Below the pieces are notes generated by a model, which made no database searches, was not told the DNA's origin, and saw nothing but the letters and a program-made list of their open reading frames with translations. 10,000 nt of DNA, taken from the NCBI GenBank assembly GCA_002005505.1, contig KV908635.1, forward strand, positions 123,365-133,364, written 5' to 3'. The translations under genes were made by a program, and so were the position numbers. The stretch is from Botryococcus braunii. Its lineage: Eukaryota > Chlorophyta > Trebouxiophyceae. Positions 1 to 8,088 of this stretch are shown one piece after another; within the stretch, counting starts at the first letter, position 1, and every line of letters begins with the position of its first letter.

Positions 1-128
1 CCCCCCACCTCTCACCCTCCCCCTCCCCCCTCCCTTCCTCCCCCTCTCCCCTCCCTCACTCCTGCTATCTCGGTCGCTCGCTCTCTTGTGCACACTCTGT
101 CTTGCCCGCTCTCTCACTCCTCTCTGAA
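1..128. repeat. Pyrimidine-rich (C/T) low-complexity tract
   Basis: The first 60 bases are almost only C and T, and a looser CT-rich stretch continues to about 128. On the minus strand, the direction of WDR92, this is a purine tract. It sits beside a long alternating CG/TG repeat and appears to lie in an intron. No coding signal is visible. Confidence 0.8.
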
Positions 129-135
129 TCCCTGA

Positions 136-144
136 CGCGCGCGC

Positions 145-213
<69 letters not shown>
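136..213. repeat. (CG)6(TG)33 compound dinucleotide microsatellite
   Basis: Six CG units at 136-147 run directly into 33 TG units at 148-213. The purine-pyrimidine alternation partly continues through 224-250. Long alternating CG/TG is the classic sequence class for left-handed Z-DNA. It probably lies in WDR92 intron 5. The apparent poly-V/C or poly-T/H reading frames across it are repeat artefacts. Confidence 0.97.
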
Positions 214-215
<2 letters not shown>

Positions 216-962
216 ATACATGTGTGCACGCGTGCGTGCGCACTCACGCATGTGCAAGGGTGTGGCATGTGAGTCACTTCACCCAGATTTGCTTGATATG
301 TTTGCATGCTTGCAGAGTCAATTAGGTAAATAAGCCTTAGGAACTGGTTTCTCAAGGACTTGTCACGCTGGACGAAGCAGGAGTAGTGAGCCATCTGGAA
401 CAATACGTAGCCCATGCTTGAAGTCCGACAGATTGAAGTGTATGGAGCATTTTGTACTACATGCCATTGTGCTACGACACACCCAAAAAACCTCTGGCAG
501 ACATTGAATGCTCCCAGTGACTTTCATTCCACATCCTGTGTCGGATGGACTGAAGCTGGACGCAATTAATGTGCTGCATGGAGAAAGCCACTTAACATTT
601 GTAGCTGTCTGAGAAGGTGGCAGGGTCTTGTCAGATGACCCACCATATCCTGGTGCGATGCTGAAACATCTAATTTCTCTTCAGGACCTGCTGATGAGCT
701 TTCCCAGATGGTTTGAGATGTAATTGAGCCATGGCTGATACCCTACGCGAATTCAAACTGCAATCTTTGTTGTACAGCTTGAAGAAGGCTCTTTAAATAT
801 TTTACTCACTGTCTATGCAGAGGCATAGGCAAGTCGTGCCTCACAATGAGGGGGGGGGGGGAGCTTTTGATGTACATGATTCATCTGTCACAGGACAAAG
901 GATAAACACTGTTTCAGGAAGGTTTCTCGTGTGGGCCAACATGAAAGCCTGACGTTGCTTAC
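214..962 (-). other. Presumed part of WDR92 intron 5; no gene recognised
   Basis: The fifth WDR92 exon ends at 963 with a canonical GT donor at 962-961. I looked on the minus strand for the expected continuation of the protein (the blade after the second WD repeat, with the usual AGYDNG-like motif) and did not find it. The stretch is therefore most simply intron, with the remaining exons left of position 1. It contains a run of 12 G (850-861) and no convincing open frame. Confidence 0.5.
850..861. repeat. Poly-G tract (12 bases)
   Basis: Twelve consecutive G on the plus strand, which are C in the WDR92 transcript direction. It is a mononucleotide microsatellite in intron 5 and one of three G12-G16 runs in the window (also 1986-2001 and 7607-7620). 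Confidence 0.95.
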
Positions 963-2454
963 CTGGTCAGTCTTCAGAGGGACAAAAGCTGCCACTGGCG
1001 CGTCATGCTGCCGCACGTCCCAGACTCTGACACATCCATCTCTTCCGCACGTGGCCAACTCCGGGGGCCCTTTGTTTTGCTGTGCCCGGAAACTGAAATT
1101 TGAGTGTGAGGCATAATGATAAGGCTTTCCGAGGGCAAGGAAACCAAAGCAAGTTTAGAAAGGTAATTTCTGTACAAATTCCAGTGAAGCAGGGTGTCAC
1201 CTTGCCACCACATCCATCAATGCAATTAACAACAGAGTTGTGAGCGACGGTACTGAAGATAGGCTTTGCAAGCCGGTTCACATCCCACACCTGCACCTCC
1301 CCTGGTGCCACGTGCTCCCTGCCTTCAGCCTTTTTCCTTCATCCCTCTCCCCGGTGCTCCCCAGAATCAGCCCAATTAGGGATGCTTCAAAAGCAGATGG
1401 CTGGCTTTCAAAAACGTTGGACAATGCTTTTGCAGTCACACAGTTTTCTGTGCAAGGCCATTTTCAACCAATGAAATAGTCCTTAGTATCATCCAGTACT
1501 ATCTTGTAACAATACTGAAGCCTTCTTATCAGTGAATGGTCCGAAAGTGCATGCTGCCACCAGGCTACCTTGCCACCAGTTGGTGGCAGGTCACAAGCTT
1601 GAACGCTTCATATGGCTGATAGGTTGAATGTGTTTGCCTCCTAACTCTTCTTTGCACGTCAGAATGCTTAGTCGTGGCATCATGTGTATCCGAAGCTCGG
1701 ATTCTTTTGGCCTGACGTGAATTCTTTTGCCTTACTCATTTCAGATGTGCCCAATATCTGATAAAGTCCAAATCCCTTAAGCTCTTGAGCATGAGTTTGT
1801 TGAGGACCCCAATGTATGACCTACGTATGCAATACAGCTAGTTTGGCATGTTTTTACATCTTCTCCTTTTCAAAATATTTCATCCGAATGCCATGATTTG
1901 CTCTTCCTTCAAAAGCCAAAGCCCACTTTCCAGTCCTCTACCAAGGAAGTTCTGCTGTACTTGAACATGGGTCCCAACATTCCCCGGGGGGGGGGGGGGG
2001 GAGCACAGATATGGCCAATGTCAATGTCGTTACCTTTGAAGTTTCCGGTGGCTAGATGCCTTTCTTCGTTACTGACTGCCCCCAGGGTCCCACACTTCAA
2101 GGATGTTGGATGTTCAACTTCTGTAACCAATCTCAGTTCTGGCCCATTGAGTTCATAAATCTGTAAACACAATTTAAAACGTTGTTTCCAGTTTTTGATC
2201 TACATCAGTGGTCAATTCTGTGGCCCTTTGAAAGTACTCACCTGCATGCATCCAGTGTCACGAGGATATGTTCCCAAAGCTACGAATTGAGCAGTCCCTG
2301 GAATCCACCTGTAGGAATTAAAATTTTTATTATGTTTTAATATAATTTTCTTTTCCAAGCACATCCCGAAAGGTCACCTTGTCTCATAGATGGTTACAGT
2401 CAGACTCTTCTGAAGGTGCTCCAATATCTGAGGCTTGCCACTTAAGTCTACCAT
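963..2454 (-). CDS. WDR92: WDR92 / DNAAF10 WD-repeat dynein assembly factor, N-terminal 163 residues in five exons (partial)
   Basis: Coding exons in transcript order are 2454-2378, 2308-2242, 2160-2034, 1301-1201 and 1079-963. All four complete introns (69, 81, 732 and 121 nt) and the fifth donor are GT-AG, and the phases join without a stop to give 163 codons. The protein follows WDR92 (also called Monad or DNAAF10) along its length: a KPQILEHLQKS start, then TRWIPGTAQFVALGTYPRDTG, LKCGTLGA, ERHLATGNFKG, VVNCIDGCGG and GRDGCVRVWDVRQ. WD dipeptides fall at residues 96-97 and 144-145. In animals and Chlamydomonas this cytosolic beta-propeller works with R2TP-type co-chaperones to preassemble axonemal dyneins. 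Human WDR92 has 357 residues, so about 195 are missing to the left. The ATG at 2454 is chosen because the family starts at this distance from KPQI and the context is CCATGG. The frame looks intact and functional. A LINE lies 8 bp upstream of the ATG. Confidence 0.9.
1302..2033 (-). other. WDR92 intron 3 (732 nt), with poly-G/poly-C tract
   Basis: This intron joins the codon for Gly91 across GT (2033-2032) and AG (1303-1302). Apart from a G16 run at 1986-2001, preceded by CCCC, I see no gene, repeat or exon-like signal. Short open frames across the flanking exons here are intron read-through. Confidence 0.8.
1986..2001. repeat. Poly-G tract (16 bases) in WDR92 intron 3
   Basis: Sixteen G follow four C on the plus strand. 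In the transcript direction this is C16GGGG, starting about 32 nt after the exon 3 donor. A C4/G16 junction can fold back on itself. Confidence 0.95.
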
Positions 2455-2459
2455 GGCAT
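2448..2459 (-). promoter_or_regulatory. Minimal upstream ORF (ATG-CCA-TGG-TAG) overlapping the WDR92 start
   Basis: An ATG lies 5 nt upstream of the WDR92 ATG in another frame and closes after three codons with a TAG that lies past the real start. The upstream ATG has C at -3 (weak), while the main ATG reads GCCATGG (strong). If the leader includes this point, scanning ribosomes would mostly pass it. That it has any effect is inference. Confidence 0.4.
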
Positions 2460-2461
2460 AT

Positions 2462-2477
2462 GAAAAACAGAGTTTCA
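2462..2477. repeat. Candidate left target-site duplication of the LINE
   Basis: GAAAAACAGAGTTTCA matches GAAAAACCGCGCTTCA at 6925-6940, just after the LINE tail, at 13 of 16 positions with no gap. The second copy abuts the (TTCT)n tail, as expected for a target-site duplication. The mismatches could reflect age, but an A-rich 16-mer can also match by chance. Confidence 0.4.
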
Positions 2478-2636
2478 AGGTTCTTTGTACATTGTACGGG
2501 GGTTTACGGTTGAATGGGAAACGCCATCCACCTATCGGATGTCCGATCCGGCAACTTGCTGTCCTCCTACAGCTCGATACTAGGAAACCTGAAGTCGTCA
2601 GAAAAGTAAATGAGATTAATAAACTTGAAGGTACGA

Positions 2637-3331
2637 ATGGCACCACCATCCGCTGTTCAAAGAGACATTCACGACGGTGGCATTGCGGGGATGATCAGGG
2701 ACCGTTACACTTCGAGATCGCCGTATGTTTCACGGGGGATTTCCAAACTACCAGTGAAGGCTCGCCGGGATCTGATTCTCAGACATCGTATCTGACCCCC
2801 AGATTCTCAGTTGAGGAAACCATGAGAGCGAGGGATGAATTACTCTTCAACAAGCCGGCAGCGCTGGAATCCCAAAATGATGCTCTGGAGAAAACCATGA
2901 AGTCTCCAAACGCCCTCCTTTTTGGAGTGGAGGAGAGCATCGGGGAGGCGCAATTAACTGAAGTTAAGCACCTGTTTGGAGCTGTACGCATTGAGGAGAC
3001 TCGGAGGTTGGGGAAGTTTGACCCGAAGGCGAAGCGTCCACGACCGGTTCTAATACGTTTTGTCAGTATTGCAGATAAGCATGCCGCATTCAAGAAGTCC
3101 AAAGTATTGCGGCAGAACTTCAAGATCACCATGGACGACGACTTGACCACGAAACAACGAGGGGGAAGGGCAGCATTGCTGCCCACTGCATTGGCACTCA
3201 GAAATGAAGGATGGACAACGTTTTGGAGAGGGGACATTCTTTTCAAAGTCAAAGGACAGGGACCACCCATCAAGGTGATCCCTGGGCAACAAGCAAGCAC
3301 GTCTTCGTCTATCCCCATGAACATCACCTAG
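2637..3331 (+). pseudogene. LINE ORF1: L1 ORF1p / Transposase_22-like RNA-binding protein, probably frameshifted near its N-terminus
   Basis: The secure part is 2822-3331 (169 residues from its first ATG). A charged helix-like stretch (1-30) is followed by an RRM-like region (about 31-100: LLFGVEE, RRLGK, RPRPVLIRF) and a C-terminal region with DDDLTTKQR and a basic tail. In L1 elements this protein coats the element RNA and acts as a nucleic-acid chaperone. Upstream the best ATG in the element is at 2637, in another frame, reading MAPPSAVQRDIHDGG and staying open to 2795. I infer an indel near 2790 that split one ORF1 of about 230 residues. The alternative is that translation begins at 2822. 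The frame is also open leftwards to 2435, but that start lies inside WDR92 exon 1. The ORF1 stop is in frame with ORF2. Confidence 0.7.
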
Positions 3332-4377
3332 GAAAATGTTGGCCAAGTCAATTTGTCCATACTATCTTGGAACATCAACGGTTTGTCAGACTCCAAGATT
3401 TTGTTACATTCATTAGACAGGTTTTTTCAACAATTTGATATAATTTTATTGCAAGAAACAAGATGCACTCATGTAGACCCTAATCTATTGCCAGGGTTTA
3501 AAATCTGTACCACGCCTTTAGAGTTATCATCTAATAAAAGGGGTTACGGACTTATTATTGCTGTGAAAGAAACTACATTGGTTGGGGCCCAGTTTTACTC
3601 ACATACATCGTCGTCGCTATGGGTGCGTTTACGGTTTCGGGGGAATATACATCCTTGTATTCATATTGGCAATATATACATACCGCCCATAGGATCTCCA
3701 TTGTTAAGCACGAATGACCTTGATTGGAGGTTTGGGGAGCTGTCTGGAAAGATTAATGAATTAGAGGGGGATGTTAGTCATATTTTCATGGGAGGGGACT
3801 TTAATGGCCATGTGGAGTATGCCTCATCATCTACAGCACCGGGGCAAGGGACACATGTGGGCCAAAATCGTGTGGGGAAGCTTATGGTGAAGCTGGCGGC
3901 AGAGACAAACTTGTCAATCTGCACTGGGAAGATAGTGGGGGACTTAGATATGCCAGCAACCTTTAAGGCTACACAACGGTCATCCCCGACGAGGCCGGAC
4001 CACGTTTTAGTTTCCAATACACTTTTACCATGCATTCAATCAATGGAAGTGCAATCAGAGGTGAGGGGATCAGACCACTTCCCAATTATTACACACTTGT
4101 CTCTAGCTATGTCCGGTCCCTCTCATGTACAAGAAGATGGATTTTCTGAGAGAGTTATTCGGGCCATTGATTGGCAAAGGGCATTAAGAATTCCGTATGT
4201 TGAAAATTTAGAACGAGTTCACACAAGATTGAATGAATGCATTCACATGGCTAATGAAGGTAATTTGACACAAGCATTAGATGGTCTTTCAGAAGTGGTG
4301 GTGAACGCTGCTATTGAGGCAGGGATGCCATTACGTATTCGGCGTACGGGACAAGGTAGATTTCGAAAGCCTTTCTT
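3332..4377 (+). pseudogene. LINE ORF2, segment 1: APE-type endonuclease domain
   Basis: Numbered from the codon at 3353, this segment has the full catalytic signature of exonuclease-endonuclease-phosphatase LINE nucleases: WNINGL (N7), LLQETR (E35), YIPP (Y109), GDFN (D149, N151), RPDHVLVS (D216) and SDH (240-242). It would nick the target DNA to prime reverse transcription. The frame runs directly on from the ORF1 TAG at 3329-3331, and there is no ATG in frame until residue 146, after the first catalytic residues. An out-of-frame ATG at 3336 would fit if one base was lost near 3351. The frame ends in a TAA at 4397-4399, but sequence wording shows that ORF2 really continues in the next frame from about 4378, implying a 1-bp deletion in the run at 4371-4378. 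Confidence 0.85.
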
Positions 4378-5433
4378 AATGAAGAATGTCAACGATTAAA
4401 AAGGGAATGGAGGAAAGCAGGTCGGCAATATGGATATCAATTTCAAGAGGTGCGGTTACTGGAACGCTAGTATCACTCATATGTGCGTTCTCAAAAACGT
4501 GCATGGTTACTGACCCAGTTGCAAGAAAGGTTAAATATGTTTCATGTAAACCCCCGTCGGTTTTGGCAGTTGTTCAGGGGGGCACCTGTAGGGCTACCAG
4601 TCCCATTATTGTCACATGGTGTGTGGGACACATTTATGAAGAATCTAATAGGAGTTGGACCATCGCGTAATATCGTAGACCATACCACATTATCACCGAT
4701 AGCATACCCGCTGGTAAATGATAGAGGAGAAATCTCCAACCAGCCATTTACAATTATGGAGGTAGAACAAGGCTTGATGAAATTGAAAAATGGGAGAAGT
4801 TATGGGTTCGAAGGATACCCTGCTGAGCTGCTTCAAAAAGCTCAAAGGCCCTTAGAGACAGACGGCACAATGAATCCACATGTTTTGGCACCTACGTTAT
4901 TAGCTGTGTTGAATGGTATGTTCATCTCTGGTAGCATTCCTAGGGGGCACAACGTGTTAAAAGTAACTCCTGTTTTGAAGGATAGTGGAAAGAGTGTTTT
5001 AGATCCTACAAACTATCGTCCCATAGCTGTACCGGAACCGGCTATGCGTTTATATGCCACCCTTCTCAACGATAGACTTGTGGAACACCTTGAAAGTCTA
5101 AAGTACAGATGTGAAGCACAAGTCGGGTTTCGCCCGGGGTTCTCCACCCTGCACCAGCTCTTTGCACTCCAACATTTTATTGATAGGGCAACTCCAGAAA
5201 GTCCACTAATATTGTGTAAGTTAGACATTTCTAAAGCATATGATAGGGTCCCTCGAGAGCTTTTATGGGAGTCGTTGCGTCGTGTGGGCGTTAGTGGTAG
5301 AATCTTAGAGGCCATCAAATCACTCTATGAGGATGCGGACATTACACTATCGGTAGGGGGTACTTATGGGGAATTGAAGAAACCTCGAGCAGGCATCACA
5401 CAGGGATCACCACTAAGTCCCACTTTATTCGGG
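4378..5433 (+). pseudogene. LINE ORF2, segment 2: linker and first part of reverse transcriptase
   Basis: The coding frame resumes at 4384 with ECQRLKREWRKAGRQYG, the wording usual for the linker between endonuclease and RT. It is interrupted by TAG at 4468-4470, most simply a C-to-T change of CAG. Downstream are RT blocks: LKNGRSYGFEGYPAEL, NYRPIAV (5011), QVGFRPG (about 5119), LDISKAYDRV (5221-5250, carrying the first catalytic Asp at 5224) and [11 protein letters not shown] (5401-5433). The next block is in another frame. The segment lacks the YADD box, which is in segment 3, so no single peptide here could make a working polymerase. Confidence 0.87.
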
Positions 5434-5441
5434 TATTCGGG
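5426..5441. repeat. 8-bp tandem repeat (TATTCGGG x2) at an RT frameshift
   Basis: Two perfect copies stand side by side exactly where the RT frame breaks. Joining LFG at 5433 to the FSDGL frame downstream needs a net excess of 7 bases, so an 8-bp duplication plus loss of one base (or a 7-bp insertion) explains the break. The order of events is inference. Confidence 0.75.
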
Positions 5442-6763
5442 TATTTTCAGATGGTCTGATACGATATATTGAGGCAAGGTGTCCAAACATGGGTCCAAAA
5501 ACTCGAGATGGACGTCACGTACCCATTCTAGGGTACGCAGATGATTTCAAGTTACTGGCCACCACTTGGATGGCAATGCAATGCCTATTACAGGCTGTGG
5601 CAGAATGGTGTGCCTTGACCCTCATGGAAATACAAGATAGTAAGTGCCTCGCAATGGTGTTTCCTGAGGGTGCCATAGACCTTGCTAGTCAACCATGCAC
5701 ATATAAGGGGGCACCCTTAAAGGTGGTTACACAATGTCGCCACCTAGGGATCGTTATTTCTTCAGTGGCAGGTGTGGGTGAAACATTTGGTCATCTACGA
5801 GGGAAGATGTGGGGGGCGTGGTCCTCAATACAACAGCGATATGGGAACCTTGATTGTTCGGTCTCAATTGGGATCCTTATTCGGCTATTTCTAACATGTG
5901 TTGTCCCCACCGCGTCGTACGCATGTGAAATTTGGGGTGTGCACACTTTCCCCAAGCCCTTGTGTGGGACTTCGGTGAAAAACTTGGAAAATGACTTTAT
6001 CAGTATGCTGCGCATGATCATTGGGGTCCGGCGCACGGTGAGAACAGACGTCCTTCTTTGTGAGCTAGGCATCCGCCCACTACGACATCAATGGTTGAAG
6101 CGCATGGCAACGTTTTGGAATTCTCTTTGTGACCTCCCAGAGGATCACATGTATGCAAGTATTCTTAGGGACTCATGCTACTATGGAGTCACAACACATA
6201 GTTCAACTTGGGCAGGGTCGTTCATGCGTGCCTTGATAAAACTTGGGTACCCCTATCCCGTGGACTGTCATAGTCCTCATGAGGTGGACATGGATACTTT
6301 CAGGGCAATACTCACTAATGCCCAGCGGCTCTCGGATGAGGGATTGCACATCTCTCCTAGACTAGCACCTAAGGACCCCCAATTATGCACTTATCTTCGA
6401 TGGTTTGCCCGAACAAGGCCGATTCAACGTGAAATACTGTTTTCTGTGCCAGTTAGTGTTAGGCGTGTTAGGCAATTTTTTAAGTTTCGTCTTGGAGTCC
6501 ATGACTTACCTATAGATGTAGGAAGACGCACCCGTATCCCCCGTTCAGAACGTTTATGTGACATGTGTGGCATAGCGGTGGGGGATGAGCATCATTTTGT
6601 GTTTCATTGCCCTGCACTTGCTCAGGTTCGTGACCGCTATCCACATTTGTTCTTGTCCCACTCGTGGTCACTACGTAATTTCATCTGGCAGGAGGATCAG
6701 GTTGCGGTTATTAATTTTATATTTGATGCATTCCAGGCCCGTCAAGTGTGTCAGCGGCGGTGA
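5442..6763 (+). pseudogene. LINE ORF2, segment 3: RT catalytic box, thumb/C-terminal region and zf-RVT motif
   Basis: The frame is open from 5442 to the TGA at 6761-6763 with no lesion. It starts [14 protein letters not shown] and has the catalytic YADD box, its two Asp at 5540-5545. The LINE-specific C-terminal region follows ([16 protein letters not shown]), then zf-RVT: Cys codons at 6557 and 6566, His at 6593 and Cys at 6608, within [18 protein letters not shown]. The ORF2 end, [13 protein letters not shown], is matched by the second copy at 9088. RT copies element RNA into DNA at the nicked target, and the zinc motif likely binds nucleic acid. No RNase H block is apparent. The first ATG (5489) is not a real start, since the frame continues from segment 2. 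Confidence 0.9.
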
Positions 6764-6890
6764 CTTGGCCATTTCCAGATATTAGTATGGTTATCTGTGT
6801 TATCTCATAATATTCTTTCAACTAGGTTTTCATATACCGTTGGTTTATTCGTTACCATCTCATCAGGCCCTTTGGGCTGGGTTGATGTAA
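6764..6890 (+). other. LINE 3' UTR with terminal stem-loop
   Basis: After the ORF2 stop come 127 bases ending in a small hairpin at 6866-6878 (GGCCC, loop TTT, GGGCT; one G-U pair) and then GGGTTGATGTAA directly before the tail. The second copy keeps related wording in the same place (8909-8940, minus strand), so the end is under family-level conservation. Stringent-type LINEs use such an end as the RT recognition site. That role here is inferred. Confidence 0.7.
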
Positions 6891-6920
6891 TTCTTTCTTT
6901 CTTTCTTTCTTTCTTTCTTC
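6891..6920 (+). repeat. (TTCT)n tail of the LINE, about 7.5 units
   Basis: Thirty bases of TTCT units follow the 3' UTR in place of poly(A). A simple-repeat tail in this position is known for several LINE and SINE families. Copy 2 has a degenerate TTC-rich tail (8888-8908). Confidence 0.93.
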
Positions 6921-6924
6921 TCGA

Positions 6925-6940
6925 GAAAAACCGCGCTTCA
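6925..6940. repeat. Candidate right target-site duplication of the LINE
   Basis: This is the partner of 2462-2477 (13 of 16 identical), placed 4 bases after the tail repeat. If real, everything from 6941 on was next to the WDR92 start codon before insertion. Confidence 0.4.
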
Positions 6941-7574
6941 CATCTAACATACATGGGAGCACATGCTGCTTGATTGCTACAAACACTGAACCATCCCTGC
7001 CGTCTCCAGCGGCTGGAGTCCAGCTATTGTGGCTGGTCACAAATATATGGCGAATTTCATCATGCCTTTCCTGTTTTCCACCTTCTTTCTCACTTGCTTA
7101 TCCATCTCTTTTATTTTCAATTACCTATAAGTCTAAGACCCACGGGATAGCTGGAAGACCCGCGGGGATTGCCGTCTGTCCGCTGCCCCTGGGGTCCATG
7201 TAACCCCACGTAGGATATGTGGTTCGTTGTTCGTATGCTTCACTTTTCATCGGGAAGAAAGGGCATCCACAAATACTGGAGGCTACACGTGGATTCTTTC
7301 ACGACAGAAGACAGTGCAGCCCAACGGCTTCCAGTGGAGGGTTTGCAGATATCTCAGCGGTTCGAACCCATAAGCCAAGACTGGTAAACCCCAGTTCTGC
7401 TGTTGCCACGAAAGAGGAGTCGACAGATGGTTAACTCTTCCTCCTGTGCATGCTCTGCGGGTCATGTGACTAGTATAGCCTATAGGCTTTTACTTTTTAT
7501 TGTACTGAAACACCAACTCCACATTTATCAGATGGCGTTTGCTTCATGCATATGCAACTCATTATTCCAAGTGA

Positions 7575-7591
7575 GAGGACATGATGTCCTC
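7575..7591. repeat. Perfect inverted repeat, 8-bp arms, 1-base centre
   Basis: GAGGACAT, then G, then ATGTCCTC. It lies just left of C6 and a G14 run (7607-7620), so the area could form more than one fold-back. No function is evident. Confidence 0.85.
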
Positions 7592-7606
7592 CACCCCCCG
7601 GCGGGC

Positions 7607-7620
7607 GGGGGGGGGGGGGG
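7607..7620. repeat. Poly-G tract (14 bases)
   Basis: Fourteen G preceded by CCCCCCGGCGGGC. With the C6 at 7594-7599 it can pair into a GC-only hairpin. Confidence 0.95.
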
Positions 7621-8088
7621 ACCAGGCTTGTCCAGCTTGCTTGCTTGCATAGCCAGGGTTCGGCACCTGGACCTTGGCCCATTCAGAATAGATTTTCCAG
7701 GTCATGTCATCCTAAGCAAGTCAGGGTGCTTGCACGGTGATTGCAATGTATCCTATCTAGTACCGGGCCTGCAGCTCTGCATCGATGTACATGTGCACCA
7801 ATCACTGGAGGGTCTTGTCAGCAGAGGAGTGCATGTGCGTGGCCCACAGACGCCATAACATGTCACTTATGTGTCATCTCAAAAGGCAGCTCGGGAAAGT
7901 TGCTGGTCGGACCGTTAGCTTATGAGAGCGGTCCTGCTGAGTCGGGCCTCATCATGTCTACGTGGGTTCTTGGAGGGCCGGCCACCTCAGTGCTGAGTCG
8001 GCACTGCTGCTGCTGACCCATGCTGGCGGAGCATATGCAACCAAGTGGACCAGGACCCGGACTATTCACGTGGTCACCCTCCCAGCCG

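Larger units (their letters stand above)
2478..6924 (+). mobile_element. Near full-length, inactivated L1-like LINE retrotransposon (APE type)
   Basis: In order it carries a presumed 5' UTR (2478-2636), ORF1 with an L1 ORF1p-like RNA-binding region, ORF2 with apurinic-type endonuclease, reverse transcriptase and a C-terminal C-x2-C-x8-H-x4-C zf-RVT motif, then a 3' UTR with a hairpin (6866-6878) and a tetranucleotide tail (6891-6920). There are no LTRs. Gene order and domains fit the L1 superfamily as found in plants. The 3' boundary is secure. The 5' boundary rests on the candidate duplication and on where WDR92 exon 1 stops, so it could move by tens of bases. ORF2 has three disabling lesions (about 4376, 4468 and 5434), so this copy is not autonomous. 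A decayed relative lies on the minus strand at about 8888-9563. The element is antisense to WDR92 and directly upstream of it. Confidence 0.88.

Noticed and set aside
65..415. 116-codon minus-strand frame with poly-Thr/His
   Set aside because: It is the translation of the CA/GC repeat and flanking intron; no family resemblance.
2435..2821. Left extension of the ORF1 frame to an ATG at 2435
   Set aside because: That ATG lies antisense inside WDR92 exon 1, outside the LINE, and the added residues do not read like ORF1p.
2779..3327. 182-codon minus-strand frame opposite ORF1
   Set aside because: Shadow of ORF1; the plus strand carries the recognisable protein.
4386..4670. 94-codon plus frame between endonuclease and RT
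   Set aside because: The true frame here is ECQRLKREW onwards with a TAG at 4468; this frame has no LINE wording.
7359..7369. Perfect B-box word GGTTCGAACCC
   Set aside because: Flanks do not form a T-arm on either strand and the only A-box-like word is about 33 bp away, too close for a tRNA.
7403..7858. 151-codon plus frame
   Set aside because: Crosses the G14 run (giving poly-Gly), has no domain, and overlaps minus-strand frames of equal quality.
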